Below are positions 11,396 through 23,375 of a stretch of DNA of 64,000 nucleotides, piece by piece. The position numbers were made by a program, and so were the translations under genes. Under the pieces are notes generated by a model, which searched no databases, was not told the origin of the DNA, and saw nothing but the letters and a program-made list of their open reading frames with translations. The stretch comes from Lasiosphaeria ovina. Taxonomy: Eukaryota; Ascomycota; Sordariomycetes; Sordariales; Lasiosphaeriaceae. Within the stretch, counting starts at the first letter, position 1; every line of letters begins with the position of its first letter. The stretch spans positions 5,084,001 to 5,148,000 of the forward strand of contig JAULSN010000001.1 of NCBI GenBank assembly GCA_033439765.1, given 5' to 3'.

Positions 11396-11802
11396 GTCGA
11401 AACGCTGTGCTTCTAAAGATGATGCACGAAGTGTCGAGGACCAAGGTTGAGGACTCCTCGCTATAGGCGAACTATCGTGCACGGCGCCCGGGATTTGTTG
11501 TGAAGCAAATATAAAATCGCAGGGTCGTGTGCTCTTTACGACTTTACCGGTTCTGTAGTTGGCTTAATGAGTGAGCATGCATGTCGATCCAGAGTGCGGG
11601 GCAAACTTAACGCGCCTTTGTCGCGCTTGGTCAAGTTGCCTGCCGGGAGTCGCGTCGCCAAGTCGCCCCGATCTGAAAAAGGAAGGGACCCACTTAAATT
11701 CTCCATCTTGAATTGGAGCCTCATGATCAAACTGTCGACAGAGCTGGCGCTGCGGTCCTGGAAGCCAACAGTTGTTGTCTTGATCACTTCACCTAATTCC
11801 TC
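11396..11802. other. Divergent promoter, NSE3 and SLS1
   Basis: 407 bp between two start codons on opposite strands. It must hold both promoters. I see no named site. Confidence 0.5.
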
Positions 11803-14713
11803 ATGCTCAGGCGCACAGTCCTTGGCAACGGCAGGTTCGTTTGCCTGCAATGCCGACTGCGATTAAGTGAAAGCGTCGCAACTCGAAGACCATTTGCGAC
11901 ACCAACTTTGACGACAATCCCGACACCTCGAGGCCGTCGACACTTCGTCACCAGCACCAGCACGCGCTCTGGCAACGCCTCCGCCGTCGAAGCTGACAAC
12001 ACTGATGGCACGCCAGCTGCTGATGCGACTGTCACTCCCGCCGCCTCTGCCCCCGCCGCTCCCGATACCAACGCTGCAGACGATGCGAACGCTACACAAG
12101 GCGGAGATGGCACAGATGCTACGAGCGCAGCCAATCCCTGGGATGGCGAACAAACAAGTGAACAAACAAGTGATCCTTTTGCAAGGTCAACGGAGGAGGT
12201 GGTGATTCGACGAATACTCAGCCACGATATTCCGCTAAGCGAAGACGTCGAGCGTCGCACATATATGACTAGAGGCATGCGCGTGAAGCCGATGAACGAG
12301 ACCCTTGACATTGGAATCATGGGCGAGCCGGGTACTAGTCTCGTTCTGCGAGAGCATGGCAAATGGCTAGAATATGGCGCAGCCCGCGAGCCCGAATATC
12401 AATATCGAGGTGTTCCCGGTATTTCGGACGACAGCGACGACACTGGCAAACTAGCCGGCATTCTTACACAGGCGCTGGAGAAAGAGAATGACAACCTCAC
12501 TTTGGGCGATGTCATTCGGAATCTCGACGAATTGAGACCAAGCGAGACTCAAATTCTTTCAAAAAACAACATCGAGGCCCTGGAGCATTCTATCACAACT
12601 TGCTTTACAAAAATCCAGCTGGCAGCCTATTTGCAGCACTACGAAAAGGTCCAGCGGCTGAACGATGAATCAAGGCTTCTGAACGGTTCTCCGTGGGTTT
12701 TGGAGCGGCGGCTATGGACACCTAAAGCTGCTCAAGAGAATACCGGAAACGGTAAAACGGGCCAAGATTCTGTTCCTACCTCGATGTCTTCGAAAAAGAA
12801 GCTTGCCCACTGGATCGTGCATTACTGTTGGCGCGTATACACTCAGGAGACGGTCGAGGGCCTGGGCTACCTGGAGCTGAAGTTGCGCGACATCGAGTTT
12901 GGGCTTCTTCTGGGTACGTTTCCAAGCGTGATCCGACCAGTTTATTTTTTATGCATCCCAACTGACGTGTAATCTTCAGCCGGAGCCAAAAAATGGCTGG
13001 CTAGCATCTCGGCCGCCTTCAAACACCCGGGAAAACAGATTGAACTTATTCGCCCGGACAATTGGGTCTCAATTCTGGCGCCAAGGCGACCAGCAGAACT
13101 CATGGTGGCCGAGATCTCAAAGGTTCTTGACCGAGCCAGGACCGTCAGCCTTGACGCCAGCCTTGTTTCGGCTGAGCCTATAGATCCTGCCATCATGGAC
13201 GAAGTTGGGCGTATCACTAACACTGCTGTCCAATTTGACTCTTCAACAAATCAGGTAGGCCCCCTTTCGTTTGCCGCGTTTCCTTTTTACCCATGCATAT
13301 CCTAGATTTGGAAGTTGACTTGGTGATACAAAGATTACCGTATCCTGGGTTCACGATCCCGAAAGGGGCGAGGAGCTCGAATCCCCTGTCGATGTCGTCT
13401 TGCGATTTCTGCTACAGGTATACTACTCTGCTCCCAGTTCATCAAACGCGCTAGCAGTCATCCCGAAGAGAAACCCCAACGGCGGTCGATACATTGTCGA
13501 ACCTGGCTGTGATACCAAACTGCCATGGCAAGACCGGATCAGGAAGTGGGCGAGATGGGCCACTGCCGCCTATCAGGACCAACATTACAGGCCCATAAAG
13601 GAAAAGATACGGCCGAAACATATCCCATTTCCCATCAAGGTCATGAGTGCTCCGAAGCCAATGGTTCAGGAAAACAAAAGTAAATCAGTCACCAGACACA
13701 CAGACAGCGGCTGGCCGCAAAGCGCAGACACCAGCACGAAAGCAATATTTGGCCACATTCTCAGTGCCCTACCGCGGGGACTTTTGACTACTACTACCCG
13801 TCCGCTTATGGATACTTCCCTGCCGCGCACCTTCCTACCGACTCTCCCACCGCTGCAGGCGCTCGATCTTCCCACCAACTGGAGGCAAAGAGGCCAATGG
13901 CCCGGAATGCTTGTTCTGCGCTTCATTCCCTCGCCATATCAATCGCCGCAAATTCGTGCGACTGCCCCGCCCCTTGAGCTTCTAGTAGAGCACGACAATG
14001 ACAGAGCTACGCGCCCAGTAGCCCTACGCGCTGTCACCGGCACATCCGTCTTCGATGCGCTGCTGCCCGGCCGCCCTGTTGACGTGCGGCTCTTGCAGCA
14101 ACACTACTTCAACTTGCCCAGCGCTAGCTTCCAGCAGCATGCCAAGCCCGTGCTCGACTTCCTGGCAGGCGCCGAGCTGGAACCTTGGGCCGGCAAGTTG
14201 GCGACACCATCCAACTTGAACGGCCTCCGAATCCCGAGACGGCTACTGGCGCCCGCTCCTTCTGCTGTTACTACTGCTGATACCTTGGCTGGTCTTGATC
14301 CAACGCCTGCCCCTGATGCAACATCTACCCCTGTCCCCGGGGACGAGTCAAAGGAAACAGAACAGGCCAAAGACGACGGCGACGCCGATCTCGTTTCTGT
14401 CGACTACCTGTTCGCCGCGCTAGAGATGGAGAACACCATCACTTCCGACCACATGGGATTCAAGCTGGTGTACAAGAGCGTCGAGGCAGGTCAGCGAGGA
14501 GGCAAGCGTGCAGAAGTATCCCTCCACGCCGTGTCCGTGCCGACACCGAAGCGACAGCCCAAATCCCAAGCCAAGGAAGTCACTGCCGTTTTTGAAAAGC
14601 CCATTGATGCCTACTTGAGCGCCGTCTCTGGATTGGCAAGAGGAGCAGACCGGGGGCCAGGTCCATTGCAATGGGAGGTGCAGGAAGCCGCCGTTCACAC
14701 GAAAGATATGTGA
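11803..14713 (+). CDS. SLS1: Mitochondrial inner-membrane protein Sls1
   Basis: Three exons: 11803-12913, 12980-13254 and 13334-14713, with introns 12914-12979 (GTACGT...CAG) and 13255-13333 (GTAGGC...AAG). The product is 921 residues. The N-terminus (MLRRTVLGNGRFVCLQCRLR, Arg-rich, no acids) is a typical mitochondrial presequence, followed by an Ala/Thr-rich linker. The central part carries EEVVIRRILSHD and a KH-like segment IELIRPDNWVSILAPRRP. This order resembles the fungal SLS1 family (mitochondrial inner-membrane-bound regulator). In yeast Sls1 couples mitochondrial mRNA transcription to translation at the inner membrane. Near residues 720-850 there is a Pro/Thr/Asp-rich linker. I see no strong membrane helix, so attachment is inferred from the family. 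The acceptor of intron 2 (AAG at 13333) is the least certain boundary. Family identification rests on remembered motifs. Confidence 0.75.
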
Positions 14714-15282
14714 TCCTGAACCTTTCATAGGTTGATTATCTCCAAGGGCATAAGCTGCAACTTGGGCAGGAAAATAAAACCAGGAGAGGTTTATGTGTAT
14801 AATATATACCTTGTACATTTTGTATTATTTAGATTAGACCCTTCAATTTAGTTCAACTTTAGAATGTGACTTGAAAGTAATATGATATCGCTCTCACAAC
14901 CGGGGGAATACTCTGCATGCTATCGACATCAGAGGAACTAAGTCATCTATGCACACAAGACATGCCGGCATTCCATGTTATATCCCACAGTAAGGTAAGG
15001 CAAGGTAGCTTTTTCGATCCTCAGGCGTCACGTTAAGGGTGCAATCATCAGGAAAGGTTCTTGCGCAAATAATCATTTTAGGAGACTCTATTTTGTACTA
15101 CAGCACATGGTGAGAAGTTTTGATTCGCAGCAGAAAAACCCAGACCATTCCCTCTCAGATGTGCTCCAAAACAAAACGACCGAGATACATGCGACGCAAA
15201 GAAATCCTTGTGCATGACGCGTCTCCATTGACGAGCCAGATCGGTGCCCGATTCTTCATTGGTATTAGTGCGGAGGAAGAAT
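14714..15282. other. Convergent intergenic region
   Basis: Between the 3' ends of SLS1 (+) and the EF-1alpha gene (-). It is AT-rich around 14790-14890, as expected of 3' UTR and polyadenylation sequence. No gene seen. Confidence 0.5.
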
Positions 15283-17391
15283 TTACTTCTTGAGGGCCTT
15301 GCCAGCGGACTTGGTGACCTGTTCATGAATGTGTCAGTTGTGTACGGGAAGAACGGGTGACGAATGGAACTACATACCTTGGCACCGGCAGTCTTGGGGT
15401 CAACCTTGTCGACGGCCTTGATGACACCGACAGCGACAGTTTGACGCATGTCACGGACGGCGAAACGACCAAGAGGCGGGTAGTCGGTGAAAGCCTCCAC
15501 GCACATGGGCTTGGAGGGAATCATCTTGACGATGGCAGCATCGCCGGACTTGACGAACTTCGGGTTGTCCTCAATAGACTTGCCGGTACGGCGATCGATC
15601 TTCTCGAGGAGCTCAGCGAACTTGCAGGCAATGTGAGCGGTGTGGCAATCAAGAACCGGGGCGTAACCAGCACCGATCTGGCCGGGGTGGTTGAGAACGA
15701 TAACCTGAGCGGTGAAAGAGTTGGCGCCCGCAGGGGGGTCGTTCTTGGAGTCACCAGCGACGTTGCCACGACGAATCTCCTTAACGGAGACGTTCTTGAC
15801 GTTGAAGCCGACGTTGTCACCGGGGAGACCCTCGGTGAGCTGCTCGTGGTGCATCTCGACGGACTTGACTTCAGTGGTGATCATGCTGGGAGCGAAAGTA
15901 ACGACCATGCCGGGCTTGAGGACACCAGTCTCGATACGGCCGACGGGAACTGTTCCGATACCGCCGATCTTGTACACATCCTGGAGGGGAAGGCGGAGAG
16001 CCTTGTCGGTCGGGCGCTTGGGCTGCTCAATGGCATCAATGGCCTCGAGGAGGGTCTTGCCAGAAGACTTGCCGGCCTTGGTCTCCTTCTCCCAGCCCTT
16101 GTACCAGGGGCAGTTGGTGGAGTTGTCGATCATGTTGTCGCCGTTGAAGCCCGAGATGGGCACGAAAGCAACGGTCTTGGGGTTGTATCCGACCTTCTTG
16201 ATGAAGTTGGAGGTCTCCTTGACGATCTCCTGGAAACGCTTCTCCTCCCAGTTGGCGGTATCCATCTTGTTGATGGCGACAATGAGCTGGCGGACACCGA
16301 GGGTGAAGGCGAGCAGAGCGTGCTCACGGGTCTGGCCATCCTTGGAGATACCAGCCTCGAACTCACCAGTACCGGCGGCAATGATGAGAATAGCGCAATC
16401 GGCCTGGGAGGTACCAGTGATCATGTTCTTGATGAAATCACGATGGCCGGGGGCGTCTGTTCAAAAGCAACACGTCAGCGATTGTTAAATACAGATTAGA
16501 GAGAGCGCGAGGAACATACCAATGACAGTGACGTAGTACTTGGGGGTCTCGAACTTCCAGAGAGCGATATCGATGGTGATACCACGCTCGCGCTCGGCCT
16601 TGAGCTTGTCAAGAACCCACGCATACTTGAAAGAGCCCTTGCCCAGCTCAGCAGCTTCCTATTCATTGTTTGTCAGTCGTCTTTCGTCGAGGTTGAAAAA
16701 TGGCTCGTTATCGTTATCATTGGAGGGGTGGAAACGCGGGGCATATTGGTCCGTGCTCAGAAAATTTCTATCCCGATTTTTGTGTGCCCCTCCCCCGCCT
16801 TGATAAGAAGAGACCAACAGGCAGGGGAGTCAAGGTGGGGGAAACCGGGCACAGATTGATGGCAAATTGAACCGTCGATGTGAAGAATTTGTGTGTAGAG
16901 TGGAAAATGATAGAAGACGTAGTGGAAAACAATCAGGAACTAACCTTCTCGAACTTCTCAATGGTACGCTTGTCAATACCACCGCACTTGTAGATCAAGT
17001 GACCGGTCTGTCAAGGGTTGTCAGCAACTTGTTTGTCTTTATGTCGCGTGGCCTCGGTATCGAGGGCCAGGCCAGGGAGGATTAGATGCTTACCGTCGTC
17101 GACTTTCCGGAGTCGACATGGCTAGATAGTCAAATGTTAGGAATTTCGCGCTGTTGAGCATCGACAGATACCAAGCGGGAGCGAGACGAACCCAATGACG
17201 ACCACCTAGAGACACGTCAGTCAGCATCAGATGTCTCGAGCGAAGCAAGGCGATCGGCGGCGACGGGTACTTACGTTGATGTGGGCCTTATCTTCCTTAC
17301 TGATGGTCGAGCAGCGTCAGCTAAGTTTTCTTTGATGGAACAGGCCGCGATCTGCTCGGCGGCCTCGGCGCGATGGGCAATCTTACCCCAT
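15283..17391 (-). CDS. tef1: Translation elongation factor EF-1alpha
   Basis: Eight coding exons on the minus strand: 17391-17387, 17299-17275, 17205-17192, 17121-17094, 17007-16945, 16658-16520, 16456-15378 and 15318-15283. All phases join cleanly to a 462-residue protein that starts [20 protein letters not shown]. Visible GTPase motifs are G1 [10 protein letters not shown]3 DAPGH, G4 NKMD and the TRE/H effector region in ERERGITID. It ends [13 protein letters not shown], typical of fungal EF-1alpha. The protein brings aminoacyl-tRNA to the ribosome A site as the GTP form, in the cytosol. Exons 1-4 are only 5, 25, 14 and 28 nt, so the P-loop region is broken by introns. Codon use is strongly biased to C-ending codons, the mark of a highly expressed gene, and this creates a long antisense open frame that is not a gene. 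Identification is certain; every boundary is supported by conserved protein sequence. Confidence 0.97.
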
Positions 17392-20212
17392 GGTGAAGGA
17401 TTTGCGGTGTGTATTGAGAGTTGAAGGCTGGTGATTGATGTGGAAAGCTGGTGGAATGATGTTAGAAAGCGATGCTCGAGAACAGGACGCGAATATTCGC
17501 AGTATTTGGGTACGCACTGGAAAGTGGCAGAAGATTGCTCGAATCAGGTATGCCGACAAAGAAGAAAGAAGGAGAAGCAAGTAAGAGGAGGAGGAGGGGT
17601 CGAAGTTTTTATGCCGTCTGTGGAGGGGCGAGAGGTGGGCTGGTGGGGTTGGCTGCTCGATTCACCTGCACAACACAAAAAATTCAATAAAGGTGGGGCA
17701 AGCCCTCAAATTTCTCTGCCTCCATTCTTGGTCCACCACGCCTTGCCGCCCCGCAGCGGCCCAGGCTCGCTGCCTATTGTCTGGTCGTCCGAATTCATGC
17801 TCAAGAGTTAGGTCATTCACAGCTTGGCCAATTCTTGGAAGAGAATGAAGAAAAAAAATCAATTACTGCCCTCCTATTGTGCTGCCTTTACCCATGATCA
17901 TCTGGATTACCACAATAGTGCGCTGCAAATTACATGGAGTGGTTCCCAAGCTGGTGCACCTCGATCCCCTGGTGGCGGTAGAACGCCCCTCTCTTACATT
18001 GATGGCGATCCTAGGGATTTGCCAGTCTCCCAAGCACCTCCTCAGCTCGAGATACGGGCGTTTGACAAGGCTCCACTGAACCTGGATACCACGTATGCAA
18101 ACCATGTAAAGGGAGACTTTTGCGCAGCTTTGATAGGCCCCCTTGGCCCCGTAGGCTTTGGGCTCTGCTTAGTTGCATCTAAGTTTTCCAGCCCAACCGT
18201 CGGCGTTGCGAGCGGCGGGTGGTAGTAAGTGAGTCACCCCTCTCCTTGTATCTGTGCCTTTGTTTGTCGGATGGATTCTTGGCGGCTTCCCTCTCGCTTC
18301 TTTCCACATGACAACAGCAATGGCGCCTACAAAATGCCCACAAGGGGTGGTCAGCGAGGCGTTTCAAGATCCCATCTAAGCCTCGGCTTGCCGCGGCGCA
18401 ATACAGCCAGTTTCTCCCCTCAGCAGGGCAGCTTGCATCTGGGTGTCACACTCAATCGATCAAGCGGCATTGAAATGGTCAGTTTCGTCGACTCGCCTGC
18501 GAGACCCAATCGAGGTCCCGCCGGGAGGCGGTGGCTGCATGGCGGCTACGCAAATTGTCCAGCCCAACCAACCCCCGGATGTTTGTTAGCGGGCGACTCC
18601 AAGATCTCAAAGGTATCACGCCGTGCGGCTCGCCCTGAAGGTTTTGCTTCGAAGGCCCCTAGTATCAAATTCCAGAGCTCTGTCCGAATGCCCTGGCAAG
18701 GCAGCTCCGGGCCGATTTTGTTTACCCCAAGCCCTACCGTACTATCCATCCCAAGTACGGATTGGAACGTAGTCTTGTTCGAAGCCAGCAACCACATTCC
18801 TTGTCCGCTTTTGAAAAAGTCATTTTGTATGAGAATCCGCATGCACCACCGAGCCCATGGGAACCCCCCATCAGGCTTGAGATACCCGTTCTAGTTTTAC
18901 GCCACCGGCATGCCGGGTGACTGTGCGCGGGAGGGTCAAAAGGGGTGGCGACCCAGGCGACCGCCGTTGGGTATTTTGGCCTTCGGTCTTTTGGCTGGCC
19001 TCTGGCCTTCTGCGCCACATGATCGGCAAAGCATGCGGCACAATAAGCTCGCCTCCCGGCAAGAGAAGCTCGGATGACCGAAGGTGGGTTTTAGAGCCGT
19101 CAAGTCAATTCAATCGAGACAGCTACGTAGATCCACCACGTTAAAGTTAAGCTTCCCGATGGGCTGTTGTGGCTGGCAGAAAACGGGCTGATACGTAGTC
19201 CCCAAGTTTAAAGACATTGTCTCCTTACCCACGGAACTTGACCTTGACTCCTTTCCGAGCCATTGTGGATGACGAGTTCCGTTTCCATGTTCACTTTATA
19301 CCTACCTTACCCAGGAATGTGTCAGACTGGCCCTGGTGTTTGTCGATCTTGAATTCTAAACCTAGACTTTGCTTTTCAAGTGACTCTTATTCCATTTAAC
19401 TAAGCTCCATTTCTGCCAGAACCCTATTCACGCTATTCGAACCTTTGCAGAACGTTTATCCTATGTGTTTGATGAACAAGGTTTGTGAGAAGAAGAAATG
19501 TAGATAGGTACAGTCGGTAGTTTCCAGACTTCCACGTTAGTCACAAATTCCAACTAGTCTCGTGTGTTATCCAGTTTCAACGTCAAGACTCATCCGAACT
19601 GTTCAGAAGCCAACTGGTTGCCAAAAGAAGCTATCTTCTTGGACCCCTTTCCCTGCTACTTAACGTCATGCACGCGTGCCTCCGCTCCGTCCTCTTGTGA
19701 CCTAGACGTATCCAGGGCAACAGCAAAGACTGTCCCGGGAAGGCCCTTGCGGCGATATTCCGCATTGGGCACATTGCCAAACCATGACGTAAAGGTGAAG
19801 TGTCTTGTAATAAGTAGACATCTGTCTCTGAAACTAGAAAAGGTTGAGTATGGACTATATCTTCCTTTGTATGTCATTTTGTCTACGCTAGGAGCGCCTT
19901 CTACAGGCAAGATTCGTCACCAAAGTGAAAATGATTTACTGTGTATAACCATCACTAGGTACACACTAAACAGAACACAATTAAGGGACTTCATCTTCGC
20001 TCAGTAGAATTGCACTTACTGCTCACAGGTAAGTTCTATGGGCCTACCTAGCGTGTGTTTTGCCCAAACCAGTGCCGTATTGCCAAGTCGTGTACTTCAT
20101 GCCCAAACCTGCTGCCAATGTGCCCTGGTATCTCCTCGCCAATCCGGGGTGGAAGAAGAAGAAGAAGTAGAAGAATCTGTTGATAGACCTCTTAGAGAAC
20201 CCCCCCCCCCCC
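17392..20212. other. EF-1alpha upstream region and intergenic space
   Basis: 2.8 kb between the EF-1alpha start (minus strand, so its promoter is here) and the serB stop codon. I see no convincing gene. An open frame at 18229-18894 lacks an ATG start and any recognisable motif. A C13 run at 20200-20212 directly abuts the serB stop codon. Confidence 0.5.
20200..20212. repeat. C13 homopolymer beside serB stop
   Basis: Thirteen C on the plus strand, read as G13 immediately after the serB stop codon. Prone to length error in assembly, but it lies outside the coding region. Confidence 0.85.
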
Positions 20213-21679
20213 TTAAGCTATCAGCGTCTCTATATCTTCACCCGAGAACCCAAAGAGGTAGAGAAGATCCAGCAAGCTGTCGCCGTTGAGCCTAGCCCCG
20301 GCTTCCATTTGTACTCTTGGCTTGGCGTTCCAAGCAACACCCAGTCCGGCAGCGTCCATCATGAGCAGGTCGTTCGCGCCGTCGCCAACAGCGACTACCT
20401 GTTCGAGAGCAATGCCCTCCTTTTCGGCAATCTCGATGAGCAGCTCGCGTTTGCGCTCCTTGCCGACAATACGCCCCTTCACCTCGCCAGTCAGGCGCCC
20501 AGTCGTTTCGTCAATAACTACCTCGTTTGCGTGCGCATAGTCGAGTCCTAGCTCACCGGCGAGCCAGCTTGTTAGGGGCAGAAAGCCTCCGGACAGCACT
20601 GCCGTCTTGACGCCAAGTTTCCTCAGGGCACGCAATAGGGGCACCACTCCGTTGGTGACATCCAGGACCGGTCGGAGCTTGGTGAAGATGCTGGCTGGGA
20701 GCCCCTTGAGCAGCTTGACCCGCTCACGAAAGGCGCCGTCAAACTCCAACTCGCCGAGCATAGCGCGATGGGTTATGTCGGCCACGCGTGCACCGAGATC
20801 GGGGGGGTCCTGGATCGTGGCAGCGAGGAGATCAATGACTTCCTGGGTGATCAGAGTGCTATCCATATCGAAGACCACTAGCCTCGGGTAGCGCCGCCAG
20901 AGCGTATCGCTCCGCAGCACCACGTCAGTGTTCCATTCGCGCTCGAACCGGTAGATCAACTCGTGTTTGCGCAGGTCTTCAAGGGACAGGTAGTCAAGGG
21001 ACGGAGCCGGAGACATGGTGAGCTCGACTACGGTGGGGTGGTAGTCGTGGGCAGCATCAAGCTTGAGGCACCGATGTGCCGAATTCAGGTCGGCCGATCC
21101 GGGGGGAAGGGGGAAGGTTGACATGAGGTGCAAGAAAGATGTGATGCACATGGGGGAGATGTGGGAGCCATACAAGTGGTCGAGCGGCTCAGGCTCGCCG
21201 GCGGGAGGCTCTAGGGGGAAAGTGTCGATGCTGCTGCTCGGAGACATGTTCGGAGGGAACTCGGAGTCGGACGCATGCGGCTTCGGAGACTGGCCCCTCG
21301 TGGGAGACGGCACCCTCACCGGTGAATGGACCGTGTTGGAGACTCGGGGCGAGGTGGACTTGTAGAAGAGCGTGGCAACAAGCTTGTCATATTTGGTTCC
21401 CGGCGCCGACGTGCAGTTTGGGTGCGAGAGCTCGTGGCTCACGCCGCTCTCGACAATGGTAGGTGGGTTCTCGGCCGACGGAATGCCGTTGAAAGGGGAG
21501 ATCTGGCGAGGCGAGGAAATCTTGCTGGCCTGGAGGTCCTCGACAACCGTGTCGATGCCATAGTGGTTTTCGGGCTTGCTTGGCGGCCGGTATTGCTGGT
21601 GTTCCTTGATGAAAGAGCTGCTCCTCATCGCCGAGGTCATGGAAGGCCGTCCCTGGCGCGGATTGGCTTCGCTGGCCAT
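20213..21679 (-). CDS. serB: Phosphoserine phosphatase
   Basis: Single exon, 488 residues. It converts O-phosphoserine to serine, the last step of the phosphorylated serine pathway, in the cytosol. HAD-superfamily motifs are clear in the C-terminal half. Motif I is FDMDSTL (nucleophile Asp plus the second Asp), motif II VLSGGF (Ser), and the later Lys/motif III/IV region is VGDGANDLLMMDAAG. The family sequence around GLPASIFTKLRP and YAHANEV also fits SerB. Yeast Ser2 is 309 residues; here about 220 extra residues precede the domain. They are rich in Ser/Pro (PSPTRGQSPKPHASD) and probably disordered. The start is the first ATG of the frame (MASEANPRQ); an extension to 21799 would need a TTG. 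It is divergent to the PAPS reductase gene. Confidence 0.93.
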   Translation of the reverse strand: MASEANPRQGRPSMTSAMRSSSFIKEHQQYRPPSKPENHYGIDTVVEDLQASKISSPRQISPFNGIPSAENPPTIVESGVSHELSHPNCTSAPGTKYDKLVATLFYKSTSPRVSNTVHSPVRVPSPTRGQSPKPHASDSEFPPNMSPSSSIDTFPLEPPAGEPEPLDHLYGSHISPMCITSFLHLMSTFPLPPGSADLNSAHRCLKLDAAHDYHPTVVELTMSPAPSLDYLSLEDLRKHELIYRFEREWNTDVVLRSDTLWRRYPRLVVFDMDSTLITQEVIDLLAATIQDPPDLGARVADITHRAMLGELEFDGAFRERVKLLKGLPASIFTKLRPVLDVTNGVVPLLRALRKLGVKTAVLSGGFLPLTSWLAGELGLDYAHANEVVIDETTGRLTGEVKGRIVGKERKRELLIEIAEKEGIALEQVVAVGDGANDLLMMDAAGLGVAWNAKPRVQMEAGARLNGDSLLDLLYLFGFSGEDIETLIA

Positions 21680-21884
21680 GGTTGCGATGCGACGAGGGAT
21701 GAGCCTCGAGGGAGACCTGTTCTCCGAGTAAAATTGCCGTTCGCGGTCTTCTGCACGGCCAAATCTCCGGATGCGGTCAGTCTGGGCTAAGAAAGGCAAC
21801 CGGTGGCTTAGATAAGTAGGTAGAGGGCTTGACCAGAGGGCATTGTGGCAACACTCAAAATCCTACGCTATGAGGCCTTTGGAA

Positions 21885-21906
21885 GGGGGGGGGGGGGGGG
21901 GGGGGG
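21885..21906. repeat. G22 homopolymer
   Basis: 22 consecutive G, about 205 bp upstream of the serB start codon. The length is likely variable and may be a sequencing estimate. Confidence 0.85.
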
Positions 21907-22424
21907 TTACCAAAAAATCTTGGCAACCCTGGGCCTTGGTAACCCCGCCATAACAACTGCCCCGCCTTGACTTGACATCGAGCACCAAGGGGCGGGGCAG
22001 GCGCTCAGGTTGACCTGCAAGTTATATGTATGTCATCGACGAGCCGTTTCAACCACCGACATCCGCCGACAGCCACCGACATCCGGGCCGGGATAAAGTC
22101 AATGTCGACCAGCGAGCATTTGCAAATTATCCCTCCAATAAAAAGTGAGCATCAGAGCAAAAGAGCTGCCGTCAAGGACTCCACGTTATCAAAGCGTCAA
22201 GAGCACCAGGCCCATTTGGCCTTTCTGGGTTACATTGTATGCCCTTATTGCGTTGTCATTCGTGGCTCCAACATCAATATATATACCCAAGTAGGGAGGG
22301 AAGGGATGTAGGTAGGGCTGGCGAAGAAAGACGGCATCTCGGGACTCTACAACTCCCAGCCGAAGTACTCATGGTAGAACCTAGTGCGTCTGACGCCTGA
22401 CTAAGGTTGACGATGCAAGACGTA

Positions 22425-22434
22425 GTGACATCAT
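22425..22434. promoter_or_regulatory. CYS3-like near-consensus site
   Basis: GTGACATCAT matches 9 of 10 positions of ATGRYRYCAT, the site reported for the Neurospora sulfur regulator CYS3. It lies about 940 bp from the PAPS reductase start and 750 bp from that of serB. A single near match can occur by chance. Confidence 0.25.
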
Positions 22435-23202
22435 GTTTTCTTCAGTCGAGATCTCTGCCAGTTCTGTCAGCGGGAATGGCCAAAAGTCAGTCCGGCGTAG
22501 CGGTAACGTTTCGCAACTGCTTAGACTCGTCAGGTAGACCCGAAGCATGCGGCTCCTCGGCCGGCCCTCGCCACCGCAGAGGCGGGCGCCGGGACTAAGA
22601 AGATGGAAACCCCACAGACATGGGCCGCATTGACCAATGAAAAGGGGTCCAGATGTCGTGATCAGCCTCGCCGAAAACACCACTACCAAGACCTAAGCTA
22701 CAAGTGCCTATTGCGCCATCGCTGAAAAATGCGTGCTTTCTAACAGCATCCACAACACCATCCCAAGATGGCCGGTCGCCAGCGTAAGACGCCATCCGCT
22801 AGCAATACCCGGCTCATAGCTACGGGCATAGACATGGATGGACATGGGCCTAGCCTCAGAGGCCATTACTAAAATGTAGTAAAATATCCCTAACCGTGAA
22901 TATTCACCTGCTGTTTGTTTCCCGGAATTAATCTGAGCTGCTGCGAGGGCTGTTGTGGAAACGTGGATATTTCCCCTGCCTGCAAGACGCTCGTCTCGGC
23001 TCACTCTGGTCAAAAGGTGCCATCCCTCCCATCCGGCCGAACTTCTTTCTCCTTATTACCCCCAGGACCACCCTGACCCCCATACCTTTCCCACACCATC
23101 TCCCTCTCCCCCAGGTTCACTTCCCTGCCGGTCGTGACTTCCAGCCCTTGACGTCTTCCCCCCCCCCTCTTTTTCCCACCCTTCATTTCCTCTGCGGCCG
23201 GA

Positions 23203-23209
23203 TATAATA
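23203..23209 (+). promoter_or_regulatory. TATA-like element of PAPS reductase gene
   Basis: TATAATA about 167 bp upstream of the start codon, on the near side of which the CT tract begins. The position is plausible for a fungal core promoter. Confidence 0.35.
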
Positions 23210-23255
23210 GACCCATACGCTCGTCCTTGATAGCCCCAAAGGAAAGGGCTTTGTC

Positions 23256-23257
<2 letters not shown>

Positions 23258-23339
<82 letters not shown>
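23258..23339 (+). repeat. CT41 dinucleotide tract in 5' leader
   Basis: An uninterrupted 82-nt run of CT ends 36 nt before the PAPS reductase ATG. Pyrimidine tracts near start sites are common in strongly expressed fungal genes; one this long and perfect is a microsatellite and should vary between strains. Confidence 0.9.
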
Positions 23340-23343
<4 letters not shown>

Positions 23344-23375
23344 CTATTTTACTCGCTCCGTCTCCAACATTCAAC

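Larger units (their letters stand above)
21680..23375. other. Divergent promoter region, serB and PAPS reductase
   Basis: 1.7 kb containing a G22 run (21885-21906), a near match to the CYS3-type sulfur regulator site (22425-22434), a TATA-like TATAATA (23203-23209) and a CT41 tract (23258-23339). No gene seen. Confidence 0.55.

Noticed and set aside
10958..11482. Upstream extension of NSE3 to 11482
   Set aside because: It would need a GTG start, whereas the ATG at 11395 fits the family N-terminus.
15357..16499. 380-codon open frame on the plus strand
   Set aside because: It lies antisense to EF-1alpha. Extreme codon bias in that gene removes stops from the opposite strand, and no domain is present.
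18229..18894. 221-codon frame upstream of EF-1alpha
   Set aside because: It has no ATG start, no recognisable motif and no clear splice context.
19425..19450. Possible tRNA B box (GGTTCGAATAG on the minus strand)
   Set aside because: No matching A box, acceptor stem or cloverleaf could be found around it.
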